28,074 nucleotides of DNA, taken from positions 1 to 28,074 of the forward strand of contig KN817747.1 of NCBI GenBank assembly GCA_000827495.1. Reading direction: 5' to 3'. This DNA is from Hypholoma sublateritium FD-334 SS-4. Its lineage: Eukaryota > Basidiomycota > Agaricomycetes > Agaricales > Strophariaceae. Below, one piece after another: positions 10,356 to 19,699 of the stretch. The translations under genes were made by a program, and so were the position numbers. The notes beneath the pieces were generated by a model, which made no database searches, had not been told where the DNA came from, and saw only the letters and a program-made list of their open reading frames with translations. How positions within the stretch are numbered: the first letter of the stretch is position 1; each line of letters begins with the position of its first letter.

Positions 10356-10885
10356 TTAACCGATCTCGTGTTCCGCTAACAGCTGCGAGCCAGGTATCAG
10401 CAAAAAAAATGCCACAACGCAAAGAAAATCCACGTACCATGTTTGGGATACCATTCAGAATGGGATAGACGTGCCCACAGTTTGGACAAGTCATTGAGCC
10501 CTCCTCAACGTGGATCTGACGGGCAGCGTGAGCACTTGGTAGTCGCGAATTATTTGAGCCGCACCTCCAGCAGTACATGGTGCAGATTTTTCAGGAATTC
10601 GTCGTCCAACATCTCAGGTTGTTCAACCGGAAGCGATGTATCGCCCAGCTACATGAACTTTCTATCAACATCGTCAACCACCTGGGCCATGAAAAGGCCC
10701 ACCTGTTTCGCCGTGTCCACGAGCGCCGTCCATTCGAGCTTGGGTAGGAATCCCCTCAGGAATTCGGGGTTGAACTCCGCCTCCCGGATCTCCAGCTGCA
10801 CATCCTTGAACGCGAGGGGGAAGTTGTTCGTATTGCAGTCCTTCGCGTGGCACGCGAGGAGGTTGTGCGTGATGAGGCGGACCAT
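10356..10885 (-). CDS. TRM112: Multifunctional methyltransferase subunit TRM112
   Basis: Exons on the minus strand: 10885-10703, 10648-10565, 10515-10438 and 10382-10356, all phase 0, giving 123 residues (yeast about 135, human 125). Trm112 is the small zinc-binding activating partner of methyltransferases that modify tRNA (Trm9, Trm11), 18S rRNA (Bud23) and release factors (Mtq2). The start MVRLITHNLLACHAKDC carries Cys12 and Cys17; the second pair is in EGSMTCPNCGHVYPI (Cys99 and Cys102). Further marks are EFNPEFL, the conserved LLLE/EVEEG-type region, and the ending NGIPNMLLAEHEIG. The four Cys form the fungal zinc site. The start is fixed by homology to the family N terminus. It is divergent from RRP45, with 147 bp between the two start codons. 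Confidence 0.95.
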
Positions 10886-11032
10886 GGCGTCGTGGTGGTC
10901 GTATGTAGGAGAAAAGCAGCAGGGCCGCGGCGCATCAGATCATCATCCGAGATTTTGTCCAGATTTGTAAAATTGCCGCCGAACGGTCCTCCTTCCGGCA
11001 CCCATCTCGATTCTCCTCAGACAACGCCCACT
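10886..11032. promoter_or_regulatory. Probable bidirectional promoter TRM112 / RRP45
   Basis: Only 147 bp separate the start codons of TRM112 (minus) and RRP45 (plus), so both 5' UTRs and core promoters must lie here or overlap the coding starts. No clear TATA box is visible, as expected for housekeeping genes. The assignment rests on spacing only. Confidence 0.6.
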
Positions 11033-12117
11033 ATGCGCCCGCCGTCGCCCTCAATACCCGAGCGCGAGTTCCTCTTCTCGGCGCTCAAGGAGTCGCAGCG
11101 CCTCGACGGGCGCATGCCGCTCGAGATGCGCACCCCCGTCCTGACCTTCGGCCCAGATCTCGGCTGGGTGGAATGCGCCATGGGCAAGACACGGTGCGCA
11201 CAAATGGTATTTTAGACGAGATTTTCGCTGAGAATAGCTCTTTTTCTCCCCAGTGTACTGGCACAGGTCGAGGGGAAGATGGTCAAGCCCCAGCCGGAGC
11301 GGCCGTTCGAGGGCTCCATCACCATCCACTCGGAGATCTCGCCCATGGCGTCGAGTGACTATGAACCCGGCCGGTAGGTATGTGGTCGCCTGAACTGCGT
11401 CCTGGGTTTCGCTGAAAGACCTTGCACAGGCCGTCAGACGAGGAGGTCACTATCACGCGGATGCTAGACAAAGTCTTGAAGCGAAGCGACGCGCTGGACA
11501 AGGAATCACTTTGCATATTAGCTGGGGAGCGGGTATGTTTGTTGCTTCGTCGTTTATATGCGGCTTCTTCTAACTAAATGCGTTCCCTACATAGGTGTGG
11601 CACATCCGATTGACGCTTCACTTTCTCGCGGACGCGGGAAACATGCTCGATTGCGCCTGCCTCGCTGGGATGGTCGCACTAAAACACTTTCGACGACCAG
11701 ACGTTGAAGTAATCGGCGATGAAGTCACAGTGGTACGTGCATATCCATTTTCCTTTCTAGCTCAGCCTCCAATCTTCCCCCATTCTACAGCACCGCCCCA
11801 CCGAACGAGCTCCCGTCCCTCTGGCGATCCACCACACGCCCTTCTGCTTCACGTTCGCCTTCTTCCCCGACAGCACCACACCACCCGTCCTCGATCCCAA
11901 CCAGCTCGAGCAGCGGCTCAGCGCGGGCTTAGTATCAATAGCACTGAACGCGCAAAAGGAGATCTGCGTGCTGCAGAAACTCGGCGGTGTCCCCCTTGGC
12001 ACTGACGATATCCTGCAGTTGGTCGAGATCGCCGTCGAAAAAGCAAAAGAGACAAATCGTCTCGTGGAGGCTAGGTTAAAGGAAGATTGGGCGGGCCGGA
12101 AGGTAGAGGTCATATAG
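11033..12117 (+). CDS. RRP45: Exosome complex component RRP45 (EXOSC9 family, RNase PH fold)
   Basis: Exons: 11033-11193, 11254-11373, 11430-11532, 11595-11732 and 11791-12117; the phases fit exactly and give 282 residues, close to yeast Rrp45 (about 305). Rrp45 is one of six RNase PH-like subunits of the eukaryotic exosome ring, which degrades and trims RNA in nucleus and cytoplasm; in fungi and animals the ring is catalytically inactive and channels RNA to Rrp44. Family marks: S-I-P-E-R-E-F-L with LDGR, GWVE...GKTRVLAQVEGK, ERPFEG, EISPMAS..YEPGRPSDEEV, SLCILAGERVWHIRL, LDCACLAGMVALKHFRRPDV and IHHTPFCFTFAFF. The ATG at 11033 is chosen because the conserved start SIPERE follows a few residues later, although the frame is open further upstream. 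Donor GTAGGT at 11374 is favoured over the GTATGT four bases on, because only it restores the frame. Confidence 0.95.
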
Positions 12118-12887
12118 GTTGTACGCAGTTCGCGTCATCTTTGTGTATGGTATGAATGCACCCGTTTCCAGGACGAAAATTGCTGGGCTTTTTTTTCTCT
12201 GTTGCCTGAGTCATTTTGCATTGGTGTCATTGAAGACCTTCCGGCCGGGAAGCTCCCTTTCACTCGCATTTTCTCCACCAGCTGGCCACTTCCCCCCACC
12301 TGGTGATTATATTTCATGCATGTTTTGGGGGTTAATATCGAGAAAATATGAAAGATATTCTACAAAACTAGTTTTTCACAATCAAGGCGCGGTCGAGGGT
12401 GATCCCTCGCCCTACAGAGCATATGCGCTTGCACTGGTATGCTTTTTATACTAAAGACCCGGTGGTGGCCTGAACTGCAGGAGCAGTCACCGTGCAAACA
12501 ATTCAGCGAGGTAAAACTTTGGCGGGAGCTGCGATGAACGACCACATAGGGAGGGCCTCACCCTATTACCTACCGCAGAGTTGGTATGGCACTGGCAGTG
12601 TCCTGCGACCATCAATCAGGTAAATCTGACAGAAATTGACCCAGTCGTGCACTTCAAGCTCTTGACATTGCCGCATTCTTTGAATGCACTCGATGTCTTC
12701 GTCCCCTCTCGTTGGGCAGCGAGCATGGTTTTCCGATAATTGTTGGTGATTCTCTGTGTTGGGGTATCTCTGTTTTAAATACACACTAGTTACAAAATAT
12801 GAGAGTAGTAATCATGAAAACCTAAGTGCTCCAAAGAAATTGGATTGTCGGTTGTTTTGGGGCACAAATATATAAATGTGGACATAC
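12118..12887. other. Intergenic region, convergent
   Basis: A 770-bp gap between the 3' ends of RRP45 (plus) and the SigF-like NTF2 gene (minus). Open frames at 12119-12454 (plus) and 12566-12784 (minus) show no recognisable family and contain ambiguous splice sites. I do not call a gene here, but a small or non-coding transcript cannot be excluded. Confidence 0.45.
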
Positions 12888-13736
12888 CTAGTCATCCTTA
12901 TACAGTCCAGCATCGCTAGCCACCTCGGACGGTGCTTGGTGCGGATTTTCATGCACAGCAGACCTAGGAGCCCAAAAGCCGAACAGTCCAGCGGCGCGCG
13001 CGAGAACGTTGGAGATAGTTGCCCCTGCGGTCAAGCCCAGTCTAATAAATGGCGCGCTAGCGGGTAAAAGAAGGGCAGCGAAGTCCTGTGTGCATGTTAT
13101 TTTGTTTGGCCGTTTACGAGGTTTTGAAGCCAGCGAAAGGCAGCAAGAAACACGCGAAGCTTACATCGGGATGGTAGAAGTCCTCCTGCTCCGAAATGTA
13201 ATATAAGCCATCGTGTTTGCGCAGCGTCAGCCGGATGATAAGGCTGTCGTTGTATAAGCTATGGCTCTCAGAACTGTCCGGAGCACCTGTGGCAAACTCA
13301 CCGTGCCGGGACGGGCTTGATAGGCAGGAAGAATAGCTTGAACTTCTGCTCGCCTTCCAGGTACAGCACATTCACACGCGAGTCGAACACTCAACCACCA
13401 ACCAGGCTCAAGTTAGACGTCGAAGGGGCGCCGCGCAAAATTAAGTACCTATGCTGTCCAGCTTGATCTCGATGCGCGGCGACAGCACGCGATACCACCT
13501 GCAGCAATCCTACGCGTCAATGCAGCTCCCAACACAAACACGCAAGCACGAACGCACTGGTATATCCCGAGGACGGTCGCGCGCGAGTCGGGCCCCGCGC
13601 TGACAGCGCACACGGGGTGCCGGAACGCAACGTCGGGCGTCATGTAGGTCTCGAAGGCCAACTTCTGGATGTCGGGCGAATCCGTGGCGGTAAGTTGGTA
13701 CACGACGGACTTTATGTCTTCGACAGGGTTCTCCAT
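12888..13736 (-). CDS. SigF-like NTF2-fold protein with C-terminal membrane segment
   Basis: Exons on the minus strand: 13736-13558, 13498-13449, 13389-13302, 13243-13165 and 13085-12888; phases fit and give 197 residues. The protein starts MENPVEDIKSVVYQL and shows the pattern I associate with fungal SigF-like NTF2 proteins: DIQKLAFETYMTPDVAFRHP, a GPDSR.TVLGIYQWYRVLSP motif, a VLYLEG..KFKLFFLP strand pair, and LRKHDGLYYISEQEDFYHPD. The C-terminal exon holds a hydrophobic stretch (APFIRLGLTAGATIS...AAGLFGFW) that could anchor the protein in a membrane. The NTF2 fold is a cone-shaped pocket used for small-molecule binding or catalysis. The substrate is unknown. The start at 13736 is preferred over an upstream in-frame ATG at 13934 because the family similarity begins there. 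Confidence 0.85.
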
Positions 13737-14008
13737 CGCGCGGAGATAGGTTGGTAGTAGGGGAGGGGGATGGGGGATGAGAGCAGGAGGCAACACATGG
13801 CGGAGTGCTGCACAAGGGTCCAGGCTGGCGACGGTGGCCATTGCCGAGCTGCCATGCATGATGTCATCTAGCGCGCACTCATGACCGCCGTCCAACGCGT
13901 GGCGCGTAATTACACTCAAATTTGATTTACTCAAGTTGCGCTCAATAAATCTAGTCTATCTAATAAAGAGACCGACTGCGAACAACCTCGGACAAATGAG
14001 ATCAACAA

Positions 14009-14723
14009 TTAATAGATAGAGTAGGCCTTGATAGCGGCGGCAAGAGACGCGGTAATGTTCGCCTTGATGGCGTCAGCCTTGTCCGTCAAAGAGACCTAGA
14101 TATCCTCGTGAATATACTATTCGACCACACGGTCAGGTTACTTACATGGGCTGCAGCCACCAAAGCTTCCCCGAGTTTCAAGAACGGCGTATCTATGATT
14201 TGCAATTCAACGAGGACAACTTGTGCACTGAAAGCGCCGATGACAGGAATTTTGGTAAGCCCATCTTTCCCGGAAAGCAGGGTGTACAAGAAGCCCGAAG
14301 AATAGGCTTCGAGCGGGATAATTGCCTCGATAAGGATGGTGGTGTCGGCGACAGACAAGGGTGCGGCAAGGACTACATCACGGTGTTGACGTTAGTGGTG
14401 GTCTATTTTATCGGTTCAGAGCTCATACCTGAACGTCGGCAGTGCATTGGGTAATGCCAGCAGCCAAGCTGATGACTCCAGTATGAAGAGCCTGTATGAT
14501 GAAGACAATCGTCAGCGCTTTGCGGGATGAGCGACAGGATAAATCTTACCGGGCCTGCAACAAGCCAGTTGTAGCTGCTGAGACCTTTGAAGGTAGCCTC
14601 GAGGGATACTGAGGTAGAAATCAAAGCCTGGAGACTGGTGGCTACGCTCGAGACCGTGGCAGCCGACATACAAGAGACGGCGAAAGTTGTGAGAACGAAC
14701 AAGGAGCGGTAGATTTGGACCAT
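14009..14723 (-). pseudogene. HsbA-like secreted protein with a reading-phase break
   Basis: Four exons are readable: 14723-14550, 14491-14429, 14372-14146 and 14095-14009. The protein begins with a signal peptide (MVQIYRSLFVLTTFAVSCMSA) and continues as an Ala/Ser/Thr/Val-rich helical protein of the hydrophobic surface-binding protein A / cell-wall galactomannoprotein type, ending in KANITASLAAAIKAYSIY. Such proteins are secreted and bind hydrophobic surfaces or lipids. The exon lengths sum to 551 nt, which is not a multiple of three. Intron 2 (14428-14373) has a good donor GTATGA, a CTAAC branch point and a TAG acceptor, but it joins exon 2 (phase 0) to exon 3 (which needs phase 1). A one-base deletion or sequencing error near 14372-14429 would explain this. 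With a single base restored the gene would be intact, so pseudogene status is provisional. Confidence 0.7.
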
Positions 14724-14815
14724 CTTTGAATGAGTGTGGTGGGTATAGATCTAGGTGAGCTTGGTACTGAGAACGAAGGAATTAACCTGAATTTTCGCAG
14801 TGATTTTCCTCTTGC

Positions 14816-14823
14816 TTTTATAT
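14816..14823 (-). promoter_or_regulatory. Candidate TATA box of the HsbA-like gene
   Basis: The minus strand reads TATAAAAG here, about 93-100 bp upstream of the HsbA-like start codon at 14723. A distinct TATA element fits a strongly regulated secreted-protein gene. This is a motif match at a sensible distance only. Confidence 0.45.
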
Positions 14824-15061
14824 TATGAAGAGCTCTGCGCCTGGCGCCAGGGTGGCGACTGCTTCAACCAGTAAGGCCACAACATGATAACGATAGTCTC
14901 TTTCTCGAAGCAGTTTGATGTTTGAAAGGGTCGCCAAAGATCGAGCTAAGATAACAACTCGCATTAAGTGTCGTTTTTCCGCTTCTGAGCCCGAGGAAGC
15001 CAGCAGTTCCGCGAACTAAATGTGGACATAAACTGACAGAGGCTGAAAGGTGTTGTACACC

Positions 15062-15090
15062 TCCGCGCAACCACCGCGCAACCACCGCGT
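15062..15090. repeat. Short GC-rich tandem repeat (CCGCGCAACCA unit)
   Basis: The sequence CCGCGCAACCA appears twice in tandem and is followed by a third partial copy (CCGCG), period 11 bp. It lies in the divergent promoter region about 240 bp upstream of the plus-strand gene. It may be a clustered regulator site or just a small tandem duplication. Confidence 0.6.
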
Positions 15091-15325
15091 TATCATACGT
15101 TCTGGAAGATTGTCGCCTAGAAATTGGCGTGAGCCCAGTATCCCGCGAATTTAAGTCTCCAGTTTCAGGATAAGTTCAGGAGCAAGAAGCGTCGCCGACG
15201 TCAAGTTTGCGTCGAATGCGTAGCCAAACACACCGGCAAACAGGGACTCTTGCGTTATGTCTTGACATCCACCCGCCATCTCCTCGACGGGCCTAAACTC
15301 AACCTGAACTGTACCGGGACCAACG

Positions 15326-16754
15326 ATGAGCCACAACAATCGGAAACGAAAAGCTCGCTCAGCGTATACACACCGCCCCGAGTCTATACCGCATCGGAAA
15401 TGGAGCCCTGACCGCCGCGGTGACGCGCCCGAATACCAGTTCCTAAGTCACCACGAGCCATACCAGCGACAGACGCACGGCGAGGCGGAGAACGAGTCCG
15501 ACCCACTGCGCCTGCTCTATATCGAGGCGCACGAGGCGGACGTTGTGCACGGTGATGACGCCGTAGAATCCGCGCGGGCGCTGGAGGTCGTCGAGTACCG
15601 CGTGGCGGCAGACGGCACGGTCGAAGTGGTGCCCAGCATCGGCGCGTCGCTAATCCAGTGGCGCGGGTCCGCCCCTGCTTTGGGGAGCCAGTCTATAACG
15701 ACCGACGGCGATGAGGTACCAGCAGCGGGGGAGACGCGTCCGGCCGTCTGGGTTGACCGGTACGTCCATCGCACATTAGTGTCCAGACTCCATTAGCGCC
15801 TGCGAAGGCCCAAAAGAACACTGAGAACGGAATGACGTTCTGCAAGGCTCATGTTATACCCTAATAGTCGGTCCCCACAGCGAAGTCCACTCTTATCCTC
15901 ACTCCCCACTGCAATCACTTCTCTGACCCCAATTACTTGACGCAGATACGACGTGCGCCTGCTCCTCGATCCTAGCACAGCACTCCCGCATACACCCACA
16001 GATGAGCTGGAAGTGCCTCCCGCGTCGCCGAGCGGGTGGTCGGACGTGCCGTCGGACGCAGAGGACATGTTTTTCTTCACCCCTGCCGAGGTCGCCGACG
16101 TGCACCGCGAAAAGCGGCGGCGGCTCCTCGAGCGCACGCGTGAGGAGCGCCTCCAAGCCCGCCTCGAAGAAGACGGCGTCACGTCTCCACCCCTAGATAC
16201 GGACGTGTGGGGCGGGAGCGACGAGGAGGTGCGCCGCGCGCTCTAAATTATACACCCACGTACATACTGACCACCCAACAAACTCGTAGCCCGACGACGC
16301 GCAGACCGCCCTGATGCACCGCACCGCAGCACACCTTCTGGCCTCGCCGAACCGCGCGCAGCTCGAGCTGCGCATCCTCGCGAACCACGGCGCCGACCGC
16401 CGTTTTGCCTTCCTGCGCGGACGCTGGCGGCGCGCGTGGGCGCTCGCGCAGGCGAAGGCGCGCATCGCGAAGGCCGACGCAGAGCGCCCGCCGCCTGTGG
16501 GGCTGGGCATCGTAGCCGGCTACGGGAGCGACTCGGACGGTGACGGGGAGGATGAAGCTACGGGTGCCGGGCCCGCGCCGCCGGAGCAGCGCCCGAGCAG
16601 TGCTGGCGCTGAACCTGAACCTGAACCGGCACCGAGATTAACGTTGGAGCAGACGGGCGGCAGCGCTGAGTCAGAAGATACTGCGAAGGAAGCGAAGAGG
16701 AAGAGACTCAGGGAGTGGATGGAACGACGGAGGGCAGAGAAGGACGGCGAGTAG
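15326..16754 (+). CDS. Unrecognised charged protein with SURP-like segment
   Basis: Exons: 15326-15759, 15946-16228 and 16290-16754, phases consistent, 393 residues. The first exon is polar and acidic with a VEYRV..DGTVEVVP segment. The second contains an acidic DVPSDAEDMFFFTP region followed by a basic helical run (HREKRRRLLERTREERLQARL). The third starts with a segment of about 45 residues, ALMHRTAAHLL.SPNRAQLELRI..NHGADRRFAFLR, resembling a degenerate SURP/SWAP module, which occurs in pre-mRNA splicing regulators. It then becomes acidic and Pro/Ala-rich and ends in a basic helix (KEAKRKRLREWMERRRAEKDGE). GC content is high. The composition suggests a nuclear RNA-processing protein, but the SURP assignment is tentative. 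No other neighbour helps to define the role. Confidence 0.75.
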
Positions 16755-17209
16755 TGGTTAATCGGCTCGTATAAAGGTACATCGAGGGCTAGTACTAGTA
16801 GCTGCATGTAGGTGTGTAATGTAAGTTTGTTAATTTATGGGCGTGTGGACCTTGCATCCAAGAAACCGAATCATTGGAGATAATTTGGGATTTTCATTTA
16901 CAATCCCCCATACCGGAGTCTGCTTTCGGAGACTACGTACCTTTTATGAGTAGAAACTGAAAAAATCTTGTGTAAATAGAAAAAAACCACGAGTGGCATA
17001 TCCGCTCTGTGCACTTTGGAGGGTGACACTCGATGGGCGTCGTAGGCGATTTCGGAAGGTGGACAAATCAACGCATTATGGTGCTCCACAATCACCGCGA
17101 ATACTTGCAAGATACTGATATTGGGGCAAGTTTATCAAGCTACCAAAAATCATTCAATAAGACAGAATTAATGTGACATATTGTCTTCCAGACTTCCCCC
17201 GGAACAGCT
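16755..17209. other. Intergenic region with a possible degenerate copy of the esterase 3' end
   Basis: Convergent gap of 455 bp between the SURP-like gene (plus) and the carboxylesterase (minus). Around 17010-17060 the minus strand encodes SEIAYDAHRVSPS, which closely resembles PEIAYDTHRALPF at the C terminus of the adjacent esterase (about 17240-17290). The likely explanation is a partial tandem duplication that has decayed. The rest shows nothing recognisable. Confidence 0.45.
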
Positions 17210-19699
17210 CTATAAAGGATACTTCAATCCAAGCTCGTTGAGCAGCTCGAAAGGGAGGGCGCGATGAGTGTCATAGGCGATCTCGGGCGCGGGAGTAGGG
17301 ACGCCGAAAGGAATAACCAACATTTTAGGCTCTTCGGTGGTGTAAGCCGGCCACGTTCGCAACTCAGTGTTCTTTGTGTTCGGATCGAGCGTGTTCGCAA
17401 ACTTGACCATGTACGGCGAGAATATGTTGTGATTTTCGGCTGTGGCGCTGACGTCGCCGCCATGGATCTGTGAACAAGGTTAGCATCGGCTCGGGAATGA
17501 AGCGCGGAGAGAAACTGCGCACGGATCCCACATAAGGCGCCGTTTTCAGGCGCTTGCTCACTGTATAAGGGAGGATGAACAGTCAGAAAACAGAAACGGC
17601 GGTTGGGCCAATAAGGACGAACAATAAGTCCAAATCTTGCTCTGGTGAGTGGTAGAGTTGGCCAGCTCTTTGACAAACAACCTGCGGGGTGCCTGGAACA
17701 CCATGTCACCCTGGAACGCGGCCGTTCGTTTGAATTCTATATTCAATCTGTATTGGTTGAGCAACCCAGTGCCGAATGGCGACCCCTCAGTTTGGTTTCG
17801 CGGATATTTCGCAGCAACTTCTGCCTTTTCATTGGCAGTGGCATCAGGGAGCCAGGTCGAGCTGATCCATGCTTCAAATGCGGCATCGGTTCTAGTGGTG
17901 TAGGGCATATAAATTAGTATCTTGGTGCACCAGTCCCCGAACAGCCTACCTGATGGAACCAACTTTTCCAACGGAGAATAACGTCCCCTCATCGTCCACA
18001 TTACCTGTTGGATTGTGAATGGGACGAAGATAAGTATTGATATCCGCTATGCTCACGTACCCGCTACAATTGGGATATCCGCAACTTTGCCTTCCTGGAC
18101 CAGTTTTTGAGGATTATCAGTGAGGAAGACACCATCAGCACTTGGACGCCAAGAGAGATGGAGTGCCTAGAGAAAAAACATGAATAACTTATGTCAAAGA
18201 CAACAGCAACGCAACAGGCCAATACGCACGGTTTCGGAAAACACGCCATCAGTAGCGTCAACAGCTGGCTGGAGCACATCCAGCGGCACGGTCCGTAGGC
18301 AATTTAATTTATCCAAATCCTCACTACAGCCAACAGCAGCTGCAAGAGCGTCGAACGCATCCTTACGAATGACTTATGAGCTGGGGGACAAATACAGCGA
18401 TGAAGCAGAGCTTACCTGTCCATTGAGAATGCTGCCCAGAGGCAGGGGAGCCCCAGACTGTAGGAATGCACCGTGGAAGAGGTCTTGACTGTCTCCGTCG
18501 TAGGCTAGCATTTGCAACGAAGCCGATATCGCACCAGCAGACTGGCCCCATCTGCGCGGCGCAGTGCACATTAATTTCGGTTTTTATCTATATCCGAACG
18601 CGAAGACAGGCTTACAGCACGACTCTCTCCGGGTTACCGCCGAAAGCAGAGATGTGATTATGGACCCATTCAAGCGCCAAACGTTCTGAAAAAAAATCAT
18701 GGGCGTCATAAGAAGAGCAAGAGGAGCGCTATGTAGGAGACGCACGGTCACGAAGGCCAACGTTACCGGCGCCAGCAGCCTTGACTTCTGCACCTCCGAG
18801 GAAGCCATAAGCTGTTGGGTATTTGTCAGGCGAGCTATCGCATACATCAGACGAGCTAGAAATAACCTGAAAGCCTGCGTTTTGACGTGACTAAGTTGCG
18901 CGAAAGAAGCGTGGTGCTAAAGCAACTGACCTGTAGTTGAAGGACACAAAAATGACGTCCTCCAATGATGCCTTCGATATTCCTACAAGCTTTTTGCCCA
19001 TCTCATCCCATCTATGAATGTCAAATTCTATCACGGAGGGTAATGTTTAAGGGCTTTCATACTCACGTTTGATCATCTCCAATCAAGAATCCGCCTACAA
19101 GAGTTATCAAAGATAATGTTAAACATCAACCGTATAGAAGTACATACCGCCGAAAAACCACTTCAGAGAAAAATCAGTTTCATTTATTATACCTTGCCAT
19201 ATTTGGGATGCTAACTCACCACTACAACGGGCAAGTTTGAGTTCTCCGTTGCCGTAGCTGGCTTGATGACGTTGATCGAGAGACATTCTGCATGCATTTG
19301 CAGCACCAAAGGTCAGTGGCTCGCCTAATCCACGATCCATGTGTGCTCACCTTCAGACTGTTTTGGGAGGACCGGAATACTGACGTTGTTTTCTGTGAAA
19401 TAGGTCAAAGCCGACGCCGTGGCGGTGGTGAGCAGGTCGTGTTGCATGCAGGGGTTACCGTAGGCGGTTGCGTCGATATTCCCCTGATAAGTGACCGGCA
19501 CAGGGAGGTCAAAACGAGGTGCAGTGGCGAAGGGGATGCCCAAGAAGGTTTGTAGATCCCCTGAGGCCACTCCAGTGACGGTTATTCCGCCGTCGATGAT
19601 GACTTTGGGCGCTGCAAGGGGGATTGTGGGTGCATTCGGACCCTCTATGGCTGCAATAATCTGCGCCAAAGGGCCGAACCAAGATAAGGGACTGAACAT
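17210..19699 (-). CDS. Type-B carboxylesterase / lipase, 14 exons
   Basis: Exons (minus): 19699-19351, 19287-19220, 19160-19148, 19094-19067, 19011-18931, 18834-18746, 18685-18616, 18551-18416, 18361-18230, 18166-18061, 18004-17950, 17891-17623, 17560-17523, 17467-17210; total 563 residues, all phases consistent. The family (alpha/beta hydrolases related to Candida rugosa lipase) cleaves esters and is usually secreted. Visible marks: LGIPFA near the start, EECLSINV, WFFGGGFLIGDD (oxyanion hole), the nucleophile elbow GQSAGA with Ser237, DDEGT with Glu363, EGSPFGTG, AAFQGD..FQAPRR and SIHGGD with His480. The usual elbow is GESAGA; Gln in place of Glu also occurs in basidiomycete members. Exon 3 is only 13 nt. 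The exon 6 acceptor is uncertain (18834 or 18855, both in frame), and the exon 12 donor is a weak GTTCGT. The N terminus is only weakly signal-like. Confidence 0.85.

Larger units (their letters stand above)
14724..15325. other. Divergent intergenic region (HsbA-like / SURP-like genes)
   Basis: About 600 bp between two divergent start codons. It contains the candidate TATA box on the left side and a short GC-rich tandem repeat at 15062-15090. No gene is supported inside it. Confidence 0.5.

Noticed and set aside
12566..12784. Possible small minus-strand gene downstream of the SigF-like NTF2 gene
   Set aside because: It has no recognisable motif, no convincing neighbouring exons and is placed in a convergent 3' gap.
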